Shown: piece after piece, positions 49,077-56,852 of the stretch
Layout: the number at the start of each line of letters is the position of its first letter
How positions within the stretch are numbered: position 1 is the stretch's first letter
Assembly: GCF_017168195.1 (NCBI RefSeq)
Contig: NZ_JADNYL010000001.1
Coordinates: 1,297,653 to 1,361,652 of the forward strand
DNA: 64,000 bases
DNA from: Thalassotalea sp. G2M2-11
GTDB lineage: Bacteria; Pseudomonadota; Gammaproteobacteria; Enterobacterales; Alteromonadaceae
Reading direction: 5' to 3'
Translations under genes and position numbers: made by a program
Notes under the pieces: generated by a model
Database searches by the model: none
The model's input: the letters and a program-made list of their open reading frames with translations, nothing else
Told to the model about the DNA's origin: nothing

Positions 49077-50330
49077 GTGTCGCTACTAATGAAAGGACTT
49101 AATCAATTACAATTGATTTTTGCACTGCGCTTTGCCGCAATTGTCATTCAAGTTTCGTTGATTATTTTTGTCAATTTAGTCTTAAACTATCAGTTACCAT
49201 GGACACCGCTAGTGTCAGTGATTATTGCTGAGATTATTTTTACTATTGCTTGTCATCACTATTATCGTAATGCGGTGAATTCAAATAATCGGGCGATTTT
49301 TATCCAAGCGTTAGCTGACATTCTCTTTTTATCGCTGTTACTTTACTTTAGTGGTGGCGCTACCAATGCCTTTGTTTCACTGTTATTAATTCCTATCGCA
49401 ATCGCTGCGGTGGCGTTAAGCCATGTGCAATTATTGATTGTTGCTTGTGGGGCTATCGCATCGTATAGCCTATTGTTGTGGCAGCTGCCAATGAGTGTGA
49501 TGCATGGCAACATGCAAGGCCATTTTATTGGTATGTGGATTAACTTTTTATTTTCCGCGTTAGTGGTGGCAATTGTGGTTGGTAAAATGGCGCGTAGTAT
49601 CAGTACCCGTGAACGGGCATTAGCCAAATATAAAGAAGAGTTATTAAAACAAGAGCAAGTGGTTTCGTTAGGGGTCGCTTCTGCACAAGTAACTCATCAA
49701 TTAGCCACGCCGATTGCTACGGTGCAATTGCTTGCTGAAGAGTTAATGGATGAATTCCCCGAAAATGCTCTATTGCAAGACATGGAGCAACAACTGAGCC
49801 GTTGTAGAGACAGTATTGCCACATTTCGCCAGCAAACATTTGATATAAAAGAGCAAACGATATCAAGTATCAGTTGTGATAAATTATTAACTAACATTGC
49901 TGATCATCTAAGTTTGAATTACCCCGATATTGAGCCGGTAATAAAGGCTGCTGATGGAGAAACAATATCGCCTAACACATTGTTGCTTAAAGCGGGTGCG
50001 TCATTGTTACCAGCAATTTTAAATTTGTTAAACAACGCTATCAGAGCTACAAGGGCGAATCGAAGCAATAAAATTGAATTAATGTGGCGAGTAGAAAATC
50101 ATCACTGGCAACTTGCTATTCATGATTTTGGTAAAGGCTTTACTTTATCTAAGCTAGCAGAATTAGGGGTTAAGCCTGTTGATAGCGAGCAGGGGCTAGG
50201 AATGGCGGTATTTCTCAGCTACGCGAGCTTAGAACGATTGGGCGGCAAACTGTCATTAACAAATCATCAAAATGGTGGGGCATTAGTGACCGTGACATTG
50301 CCTATGATTAACAATGAACAGGTAGATTAA
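49077..50330 (+). CDS. regB: RegB/PrrB-type redox sensor histidine kinase
   Basis: This 417-residue kinase has about six membrane helices (15-170). The phosphoacceptor is the His in SAQVTHQLATPIATVQLL (about 208). ATPase motifs follow: NLLNNAIRA (N box), HDFGKGF (G1) and GLGMAVFLSYASLERLGG (G2). RegB proteins carry a quinone-sensing GGxxNPF motif in the membrane part; here it reads GGATNAF. The start is GTG 49077, with GGGGGAG 9 bases upstream. Its stop overlaps the regulator gene by one base. Confidence 0.88.
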   Translation: MSLLMKGLNQLQLIFALRFAAIVIQVSLIIFVNLVLNYQLPWTPLVSVIIAEIIFTIACHHYYRNAVNSNNRAIFIQALADILFLSLLLYFSGGATNAFVSLLLIPIAIAAVALSHVQLLIVACGAIASYSLLLWQLPMSVMHGNMQGHFIGMWINFLFSALVVAIVVGKMARSISTRERALAKYKEELLKQEQVVSLGVASAQVTHQLATPIATVQLLAEELMDEFPENALLQDMEQQLSRCRDSIATFRQQTFDIKEQTISSISCDKLLTNIADHLSLNYPDIEPVIKAADGETISPNTLLLKAGASLLPAILNLLNNAIRATRANRSNKIELMWRVENHHWQLAIHDFGKGFTLSKLAELGVKPVDSEQGLGMAVFLSYASLERLGGKLSLTNHQNGGALVTVTLPMINNEQVD

Positions 50331-50866
50331 TGAAGTTATTAATCATTGAAGATGATAGTGCCTTTGCAAGTGTTTTGATGCGAAGACTTGCTAAACATGA
50401 TTTAAGCTGCTGGCATGTTGAGCATGCCAGTGAAGCCTTATTGGCGTGTCACCGTCATACACCTGATTTCATTTTGCTGGATATGAAATTACATCATGAC
50501 AGTGGCTTAAACTTAATCAAACCAATGCGACAATTATTACCCAACAGCAAAATTATTTTATTAACGGGTTATGCCAGTATCAGTAGTGCGGTTGACGCAA
50601 TTAAACTGGGGGCCGATGATTATTTAAGTAAACCTGTTGATAGCCAAACATTGCTAGCGGCATTAGGGCTAGGTAAAAAGCCAGTGAAAGTTCACGATCA
50701 GCTCGATGAGCCTACTTTGTCAGCTGAGCAAGTTGAATGGCAGCATATTCAGCAAGTGTTGAAATACAATAATGGCAATATTTCAGCCACGGCGCGGCAA
50801 TTATCAATGCATCGGCGTACGTTACAACGAAAATTGCAAAAAATGGCACCAATAACAAATGATTGA
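50330..50866 (+). CDS. regA: RegA/PrrA-type response regulator
   Basis: This 178-residue regulator has an N-terminal receiver (phosphoacceptor Asp in FILLDMKLHH, about residue 52; switch Thr in LLTGYAS; Lys in LSKPV). The C-terminal Fis-type helix-turn-helix has ISATARQLSMHRRTLQRKLQKM, the near-invariant RegA/ActR recognition helix. The pair probably adjusts respiratory and carbon genes to redox state. It is translated in a TAATG overlap with regB. Confidence 0.92.
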   Translation: MKLLIIEDDSAFASVLMRRLAKHDLSCWHVEHASEALLACHRHTPDFILLDMKLHHDSGLNLIKPMRQLLPNSKIILLTGYASISSAVDAIKLGADDYLSKPVDSQTLLAALGLGKKPVKVHDQLDEPTLSAEQVEWQHIQQVLKYNNGNISATARQLSMHRRTLQRKLQKMAPITND

Positions 50867-50949
50867 GCTTGCAGCATCGCGGTAAGCACCAGTGGCAATT
50901 TTCTAATACAGCTATGAACACTTTATGGTTGGCTAGTACTAAATGACTA

Positions 50950-50979
50950 TTGGCTTTACGTTGGCGTAAACGTTAATAT
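50950..50979 (+). promoter_or_regulatory. Thiolase promoter with LiuR-like operator
   Basis: A TTTACG-N4-CGTAAA inverted repeat (50955-50970) matches the core of the palindrome at the liuR promoter. It lies between a possible -35 TTGGCT (50950-50955) and -10 TAATAT (50974-50979), 18 bases apart. The thiolase ATG is about 55 bases downstream. Confidence 0.65.
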
Positions 50980-51035
50980 ATGGCTAACCTACAAATATTA
51001 TAAATCAAACAAACGTTATTTCGTTGGAGAGAGCT

Positions 51036-52220
51036 ATGTCTACTGTTGATCCTATTGTCATTGTATCTGCTAAAAGAACGCCAATGGGCGGTTTTATGGG
51101 TGGATTATCCGCTGTAAGTGCGCCAAACCTTGGGGCAACAGCAATTAAAGCTGCGTTAGAAGAAGCCAAACTAGCCAATGATCAGGTTGACGAAGTGATC
51201 ATGGGCTGTGTTTTACCTGCTGGTCTAAAACAGGCGCCTGCTCGTCAAGCCGCACTTGCAGCCGAACTTGACCTTTCAACGGTTTGTACCACGATTAACA
51301 AAGTGTGTGGTTCAGGTATGAAAGCCGCTATGCAAGCACACGATGCATTAGCTGCTGGTTCAATTGATGTTGCTATTGCTGGTGGTATGGAAAGTATGAC
51401 CAATGCTCCTCATTTATTACCAAGTGGTCGCTCTGGTATTAAAATGGGTGCTGGCCAAGTGTTAGATCATATGATGACAGATGGTTTAGAAAACGCCTAT
51501 GACGGTGTAGCAATGGGCTGTTTCGCTCAAGGTACTGCTGATGAATCTGGTTTTACTCGTGAAGAAATGGATGAGTATGCGATCCGTTCATTATCTCGCG
51601 CTAATGCCGCAATTGAATCAGGTGCGTTTGATAATGAAATTGCGCCAGTTACCGTGAAAACCCGTCGTGGTGAAAGTGTGTTTGATACCGATGAACAACC
51701 AGGTAATGCTCGCCCTGATAAAATTCCTTCATTACGCCCAGCCTTTAAAAAAGATGGAACCATCACGGCAGCTAACTCAAGCTCAATTTCTGACGGTGCA
51801 GCGGCATTAGTGATGATGAAGCAATCAGAAGCCGAAAAACGTGGTTTAACCCCACTTTGTAAAGTGGTTGCTCACGCAACGCATGCGCAAAAGCCTGCTG
51901 AATTTACCGTAGCACCGGTTGGTGCAATGAAAAAAGTATTAGATAAAGCTAACTGGAGCACTGCTGATGTTGATTTATTTGAAATCAATGAAGCATTTGC
52001 CATGGTGACTATGCTTGGTATGAAATCGTTAGAGCTTGATGCCGATAAAGTAAATATCAATGGTGGCGCATGTGCCTTAGGTCACCCGTTAGGGGCAAGT
52101 GGTGCTCGAATCATGGTTACTCTGATCCACGCATTGAAAAATAAAGGTTTATCAAAAGGTGTTGCATCACTTTGTATTGGTGGTGGTGAAGCAACCGCTA
52201 TCGCCTTAGAGATGTTATAA
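51036..52220 (+). CDS. atoB: Acetyl-CoA C-acetyltransferase (thiolase)
   Basis: This 394-residue thiolase interconverts acetoacetyl-CoA plus CoA and two acetyl-CoA. The acylated Cys is in NKVCGSGMKA (about 87). The His is in NEAFA and GGACALGHPLGASGAR, and the second Cys in SLCIGGGEATA. ATG 51036 has GGAG 6 bases upstream; the TTG at 51024 is inside that site. A LiuR-like operator upstream suggests it completes leucine degradation by cleaving acetoacetyl-CoA. Confidence 0.94.
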   Translation: MSTVDPIVIVSAKRTPMGGFMGGLSAVSAPNLGATAIKAALEEAKLANDQVDEVIMGCVLPAGLKQAPARQAALAAELDLSTVCTTINKVCGSGMKAAMQAHDALAAGSIDVAIAGGMESMTNAPHLLPSGRSGIKMGAGQVLDHMMTDGLENAYDGVAMGCFAQGTADESGFTREEMDEYAIRSLSRANAAIESGAFDNEIAPVTVKTRRGESVFDTDEQPGNARPDKIPSLRPAFKKDGTITAANSSSISDGAAALVMMKQSEAEKRGLTPLCKVVAHATHAQKPAEFTVAPVGAMKKVLDKANWSTADVDLFEINEAFAMVTMLGMKSLELDADKVNINGGACALGHPLGASGARIMVTLIHALKNKGLSKGVASLCIGGGEATAIALEML

Positions 52221-52249
52221 TTTACGCTATTTAACATTGGCTAATCAGA

Positions 52250-52279
52250 AAAACCGCTGAAATTCAGCGGTTTTCTTTT
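52250..52279 (+). terminator. Terminator of the thiolase gene
   Basis: AAAACCGCTGAA pairs with TTCAGCGGTTTT (stem between 52250 and 52274), followed by CTTTT. Confidence 0.9.
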
Positions 52280-52304
52280 ATCTAAATTATATGAAGGTGA
52301 GTAG

Positions 52305-52907
52305 ATGTATTTGATTAAAACGGCTAGTCAATTTATTACCACGCCATGGAAAAATGGCTTAGGTGAAACCACCGAATTAGCGATTAACACTGGCGGCACA
52401 ATAACAGATTTTGATTGGCGCATTAGTATGGCAACGGTAAGTGAAAATGGTGAATTTTCTAACTTTGCTGGCTATTACCGTCAGCTTACCTTGCTTTCAG
52501 GCAACGGAATTAACCTACATCATCAACGAGCGAGTAATGGTGAAAAATTGCCGAGTGATCAGTTACTAAAGCCGTTAGATATTGCTGAGTTTGACGGGGC
52601 TAATATCACTTATGGCGAATTAATTGATGGTAAAATTGTTGATTTAAATGTTATTACTAACCAGCAAAGTATTAAGAGTAAGGTAACTGCTGTCACTCGT
52701 TCGCAAACCTATGAAATATCAACAACAGATCTATTGCAAGTCTTCGCGGTATCAGAAAATATCACGATTAATCTTAACGCGAATAATGAGTCGTTAACCT
52801 TAGCAAAAGGGGAATTATTTCAGTGGCTAACAAGTGAAAGCAAAACGCTTGAGATACTTGGCAATAACTATATCGTGATAGCGCTAAGTGAGAAAAATAA
52901 TTCTTGA
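52305..52907 (+). CDS. HutD/Ves-family cupin-like protein
   Basis: This 200-residue protein opens with QFITTPWKNGLGETTELAI and DFDWRISMATV, the signature of the HutD family. HutD is linked to histidine utilisation in pseudomonads, and Ves in E. coli is an environmental-stress protein. No hut genes are nearby, so the role here is unknown. AAGGTGAG precedes ATG 52305. Confidence 0.88.
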   Translation: MYLIKTASQFITTPWKNGLGETTELAINTGGTITDFDWRISMATVSENGEFSNFAGYYRQLTLLSGNGINLHHQRASNGEKLPSDQLLKPLDIAEFDGANITYGELIDGKIVDLNVITNQQSIKSKVTAVTRSQTYEISTTDLLQVFAVSENITINLNANNESLTLAKGELFQWLTSESKTLEILGNNYIVIALSEKNNS

Positions 52908-52968
52908 GATAGTGAATAAATCACGTATGTTGTGGGTAATACAATAACACCCGACAAAACACATAATT

Positions 52969-53397
52969 ATGATGGCGACAACCTTACCGATAACGATTGA
53001 TATTGCTGAACAGTTGCAACAACGAGAAACAAAGTTATCTTCAGTGGCTAATAAATTAGAAGCCTTATTTAATTTTCGTACCATGACTGCGGGTTGGTTC
53101 GGGGATGAGGATAACATTCTTACCATAGAACTTTCCGTCGAGAGTATGGATGGCTTAGCGGAAAGGAAAACTTCGGCTGAACAAATGCAAACTATGACGT
53201 TTTATCAAATTTCTGATGATGCTTTTGCTTTATTCGAGTCATCTGCGTTATATATTACTTGTGTTATTGCAATAACAGAAAATGAGCTTGCCTTAATAGC
53301 AACAACACCGAAATTATTACAACCGTTATTAGATAAAAAAATGGTAAAAGTATTAAATGTTATTGCTGAGCAACAACAGTTGTTTCCCATTGATTAG
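52969..53397 (+). CDS. Hypothetical protein
   Basis: This 142-residue soluble protein matches no family I recognise. It has a helical opening (ITIDIAEQLQQRETKLSSVANKLEALFNFRTMTAGWFGDED), then alternating strands, and no Cys-rich or membrane region. There is no clear ribosome-binding site before ATG 52969 or ATG 52972. It is real by its length in an otherwise closed region and by its codon use, which resembles its neighbours. Its connection to the HutD-like gene 61 bases upstream is unknown. Confidence 0.6.
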   Translation: MMATTLPITIDIAEQLQQRETKLSSVANKLEALFNFRTMTAGWFGDEDNILTIELSVESMDGLAERKTSAEQMQTMTFYQISDDAFALFESSALYITCVIAITENELALIATTPKLLQPLLDKKMVKVLNVIAEQQQLFPID

Positions 53398-53564
53398 CAT
53401 CAGCGGTTGTTAGCTAAAACTTGCGCCTGACTATTGTGAATTGTTTCGTATTTTAATATCTATCAACCCGATAATTTAGGGAGTGAAACGAGGCTTTAGA
53501 GCCAAATATAGCTTTTCAGGGGCAAGGGTATTAAGCTTTTAATTAAATATGTTGGTAATTTAAA

Positions 53565-54374
53565 ATGACGATTGATGAGTTAATTGCAGCAGCAAAACAC
53601 AATGTTGCTTTACATGGAAAAAGTGACCTTATGCAGTCTTCTGAACAGTGGACTCAGGGAAGAACAGTATTTGGAGGGCTTTCTGCATGTTTACTGCTTG
53701 CTGCTGCTGAAGAAAAAGTGTCAAAAGATAAAGACCTTCATTCTCTTTACACCAGCTTTATTGGTCCACTACTTGCGAACGAGCCATTTGAAATCGAAGT
53801 GAGTATATTGAGGGAAGGGAAAAACGTCGTTCAAGTCCTATCAAAAGCCATGCAAAATGGCCAAGTAGCCGTTTTACAGCAATCTTGCTTTGGTTCGAAA
53901 AGAGCAAGCGATATAGTAATCGATCACATTCCTTCCCATACGATGATAAAACCTGAAGGAGCAAGGTTTTTGCAAGATAACCTTGAAGGTGCCCCTAACT
54001 TTATTCAAAATTTTGATTTATATCTTAGTGATGGTGGTGGCCCGTTTAGTGGTAGTAGTGAGTCTCATACTCACGGATGGATGCGATTCAAAGAAGCTCC
54101 ACAGGTGATTACCAATGCTCACATTGTGTGCTTGATTGATACTTGGCCTCCAACTTTTGCACAACAATTAAAAAGCCCAGCACCATTGAGCACCATGAAT
54201 TGGTACTTGGAGTTCATCAACCCTGGTGTTAAATGCAACCCAACAGACTGGTTGGCTTATCAATGTGACGCTAGCTATGCTAAAGGTGGCTATGGGTATT
54301 CAGACGCTTATATATGGAGTAACACTGGGGAAGTTATCGCTAAAAGTCACCAAACAATTACCGTTTTTGGTTAA
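53565..54374 (+). CDS. Acyl-CoA thioesterase-like double hot-dog protein
   Basis: This 269-residue protein has the opening WTQGRTVFGGLSACLLLAAAE and the closing KGGYGYSDAYIWSNTGEVIAKSHQTITVFG of TesB-like double hot-dog thioesterases. The conserved 'QGRTVFGG' helix start suits acyl-CoA binding. Substrate chain length is unknown. It is not obviously in an operon. Confidence 0.85.
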   Translation: MTIDELIAAAKHNVALHGKSDLMQSSEQWTQGRTVFGGLSACLLLAAAEEKVSKDKDLHSLYTSFIGPLLANEPFEIEVSILREGKNVVQVLSKAMQNGQVAVLQQSCFGSKRASDIVIDHIPSHTMIKPEGARFLQDNLEGAPNFIQNFDLYLSDGGGPFSGSSESHTHGWMRFKEAPQVITNAHIVCLIDTWPPTFAQQLKSPAPLSTMNWYLEFINPGVKCNPTDWLAYQCDASYAKGGYGYSDAYIWSNTGEVIAKSHQTITVFG

Positions 54375-54473
54375 TGAGTAAGATTAATCTTGGATTATAG
54401 TGAAAATTTCTAGTATCTCCTTGGTATGAGTTGATTAATAATGGATGAGTAATAACTATTTCTAATAGTCTAA

Positions 54474-54695
54474 ATAAGAAAGGATAGACGGCGATTAGCA
54501 AAACGTTTAAATAATAAGCGTTGGGGTGAACGATTTTTCGTGAGCCTTCGTGCTGGTTGTTTAACTAAAGATCCTGTTGTAATAAGTTCCCAGCGCACTG
54601 TGGTTGTCGGGCTGTGCATCGATAGTAAAAGCGCACTTGGTTTAGGTAGTGCAACTTGGTTCAAGCAAGCGCTTTTATCAATATGGAGACAATAA
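54474..54695 (+). pseudogene. Possible gene remnant (open frame without a start)
   Basis: The 323-bp gap between the thioesterase and lipoprotein genes contains a 73-codon open frame with no ATG at its head. It encodes segments such as RRLAKRLNNKRWGERFFVS and GLCIDSKSALGLGSATWF and ends at a TAA two bases before the lipoprotein ATG. It looks like the tail of a decayed gene. I do not recognise the family, and chance openness cannot be excluded. The rest of the gap shows nothing else. Confidence 0.3.
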
Positions 54696-54697
54696 AA

Positions 54698-55597
54698 ATG
54701 AAATTTAATAAAGTTGTATCTTTAGGAATCTTATTAAGTGCCTGCATAGTGGCCGGATGTGCTATTTATCCTAAAACAAAGTCCGCAGCTACTCAAAATC
54801 AATTTAACATCATTGCTAAAGGGATGATGTTTGACGCTCCTGAAACAGTTCCTGCTGGATGGACGAAATTTCACTTTAGTAATGATTCTGACTTGGTGCA
54901 TTTTGCGCTTATTCAAAAGCTACCCGAAGGACGACAATTAGCTGATGTGAGGCATGAGGTTGTACCGCCATTTCAGGAGGGTATGAATTTAATTATTGCA
55001 GGACAATCAGAGCAAGCAATGCAGGCTTTTGGTAAGATTCCTGCTTGGTTCCAACAGGTTAAGCCAGCTGGTGGACCTGGCTTGTTATCATCGGGCAAAC
55101 AATCATCCGCAACGGTCTTCCTTGAACCGGGTCATTATTACCTAGAATGTTATGTAAAAACTAACGGGGTGTTTCACCCGATGCAACGGGCATTTACTGT
55201 GACCGAAGAGGTAGCAACTGTTGCTCCCAAAGCCGACATTAGATTAACAATATCGTCTGCACGCGGGATTGAGTTAGATGGTGAAATTACTGCTGGCAAA
55301 CACATAATAGAAGTTACTTTTGAAGATCAGAAAATTCATGAAAATTTTGTCGGGCACGACGTTCATTTGGCAAAGGTCAATAGCAATGCTGCTTCGGTTA
55401 TCGAATGGATGAACTGGGCGTCTCCAACCGGCCTGGAAACCCCGTCGCCCGTTGAGTTTATCGGTGGACTTGAAGAAATGCCAGCAGGTGGCGTTGGATA
55501 TTTCAGTGTTGATATTGAGCCCGGTAACTATCTGTGGATTTCTGAGGTTCCCGATGCAAAAAACAAAGGGTTGTATCTAGTAACAAAAGTTCGCTAA
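54698..55597 (+). CDS. Predicted lipoprotein with two similar beta-sandwich halves
   Basis: This 299-residue protein has a lipobox (LLSACIVAGC, Cys at about residue 21), so it is probably membrane-anchored in the envelope. Two halves look alike: FNIIAKGMMFDAPETVPAGWTKFHFSNDSDLVHFALIQK and RLTISSARGIELDGEITAGKHIIEVTFEDQ...GHDVHLAKV. Each ends with an EPG-Y-L pattern (LEPGHYYLECYV, IEPGNYLWISEV), reminiscent of cupredoxin-like folds. I see no copper-ligand set. ATG 54698 has GGAG 9 bases upstream. The function is unknown. Confidence 0.78.
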   Translation: MKFNKVVSLGILLSACIVAGCAIYPKTKSAATQNQFNIIAKGMMFDAPETVPAGWTKFHFSNDSDLVHFALIQKLPEGRQLADVRHEVVPPFQEGMNLIIAGQSEQAMQAFGKIPAWFQQVKPAGGPGLLSSGKQSSATVFLEPGHYYLECYVKTNGVFHPMQRAFTVTEEVATVAPKADIRLTISSARGIELDGEITAGKHIIEVTFEDQKIHENFVGHDVHLAKVNSNAASVIEWMNWASPTGLETPSPVEFIGGLEEMPAGGVGYFSVDIEPGNYLWISEVPDAKNKGLYLVTKVR

Positions 55598-55663
55598 AAA
55601 CGGCTACTTAAGCATGATAGTTAAACATGGTATGTGGCGGTGAAATTTAAATAAACTTATTGG

Positions 55664-55706
55664 GGCTAGACAAGTAATCAGCCGTAAGCTCTTTACTTGT
55701 TTAGCC
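55664..55706. repeat. 14-bp inverted repeat between convergent genes
   Basis: GGCTAGACAAGTAA (55664-55677) pairs with TTACTTGTTTAGCC (55693-55706), with one G-U position and a 15-base loop. There is no T-run on either side, so it is not a standard Rho-independent terminator, though it may still stop or stabilise transcripts. Confidence 0.55.
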
Positions 55707-55738
55707 TAAGATTGATAAGTAAGCATATTTTTATCCCC

Positions 55739-56614
55739 TTATTGATGATGACGAGAGTCACGATATTGCTTCGGTGACATACCAACAACTTTTTTAAATA
55801 ATCGTGAAAAGTAGTAGGGGTCATTGTAGCCAATTGATTCTGCGATACTTTTTATGGTGTCTTCGCTGTTATCTAGCTGAAAGCAAGCGTGCTGGATCTT
55901 CAAATTGATAAAATGTTGAATGGGCGAAGTATCGGTAAGATCTTTAAACTTCTTGGCAAAATGAAATTTTGATAGTTGGCTGTAATGGGCTAATACGTCA
56001 AGGTTCAATTCTTGGTGAAGGTTATTACGCATTAAGTTTTCTATTGCTTCTAAGTCAAAATTACTGGCTTTATTAAACGCGGATGCCCTTAGCTGTAAAG
56101 CTAAAAAGCTTAATGCCTGTTGCAATAAATGCACCGCGTGGATAACGTTTGTTGCGGTATAGCCTCGGCTACCTAGGTCGAGCAGGTAATCAAAGTCAGC
56201 AATAATGTTACTTTGAATACCGACATGGGCTAAACCATCGTCCATTTTCATTAATAAACGCTCGGCGAAATCATCAGCAAGTTTGCCCGTAAAGTTTATC
56301 CAATAAACACCATTATTATTATGCCCTTGATAATTAAATTGTTGATGTGGAGGAATAAGCACAAGATCGCCACGATGAACCATTCTGCTCTTGTTTTTAT
56401 AATGTAATTTTCCTTGACCAACTTGACAGTAAATTAAGCAGTATTGTTCGTTTGAACGTTGGCTAATCTGATAATTATTATTACGGGAATACTGTCCCAG
56501 AGATATTGGGTAAAGCCCAGATGTAAGGGCATGTTCTTTTAATTTACGTAACAGAAATAACGGAATAACTAAGCGGATATCTTGCTCATCGGCTAATTGG
56601 TTATTTTCATTCAT
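55739..56614 (-). CDS. AraC-family transcriptional regulator
   Basis: This regulator of about 291 residues has an N-terminal cupin-type sensor (QYCLIYCQVGQGKLHY...GDLVLIPPHQQFNY). The C-terminal AraC DNA-binding domain has two helix-turn-helices (LDVLAHYSQLSKFHFAKKFK; IKSIAESIGYNDPYYFSRLFKKVVGMSPKQYRDS). The start is uncertain: the frame is open to a TTG at 56725, but family length favours ATG 56614. No ribosome-binding site is clear. It is divergent from icmF and may regulate it; effectors of this arabinose-like subgroup are often sugars. Confidence 0.85.
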   Translation of the reverse strand: MNENNQLADEQDIRLVIPLFLLRKLKEHALTSGLYPISLGQYSRNNNYQISQRSNEQYCLIYCQVGQGKLHYKNKSRMVHRGDLVLIPPHQQFNYQGHNNNGVYWINFTGKLADDFAERLLMKMDDGLAHVGIQSNIIADFDYLLDLGSRGYTATNVIHAVHLLQQALSFLALQLRASAFNKASNFDLEAIENLMRNNLHQELNLDVLAHYSQLSKFHFAKKFKDLTDTSPIQHFINLKIQHACFQLDNSEDTIKSIAESIGYNDPYYFSRLFKKVVGMSPKQYRDSRHHQ

Positions 56615-56754
56615 GGAATAATTCAGATAAGAATGCTTGATAATGACAATATAGTCCATTATTGAGGCAAGAAAATCAATTTTATCTTGTTGTACTATGT
56701 GTTCTAATTTAACTAAGAATGACAATTTACTACTAATAACTTTGCTTACGGCGA

Positions 56755-56775
56755 TTTACTTACATTGAAAGTAAA
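56755..56775. promoter_or_regulatory. Palindrome upstream of icmF
   Basis: TTTACTT (56755-56761) and AAGTAAA (56769-56775) form a perfect 7-7-7 inverted repeat, about 80 bases before icmF, in the region shared with the AraC gene. It differs from the LiuR-type site (no CG steps). The binding protein is unknown. Confidence 0.45.
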
Positions 56776-56852
56776 CAAAAATTCGAAAACTTCGCCGTGA
56801 TGGACGATAGTTGTGAGCAGGGTTGATAACAGATAATTGAAGAGAGTCACAA

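Noticed and set aside
54470..54664. 64-codon minus-strand frame before the lipoprotein gene.
   Set aside because: No ribosome-binding site or recognisable protein; treated only as part of the unexplained gap.
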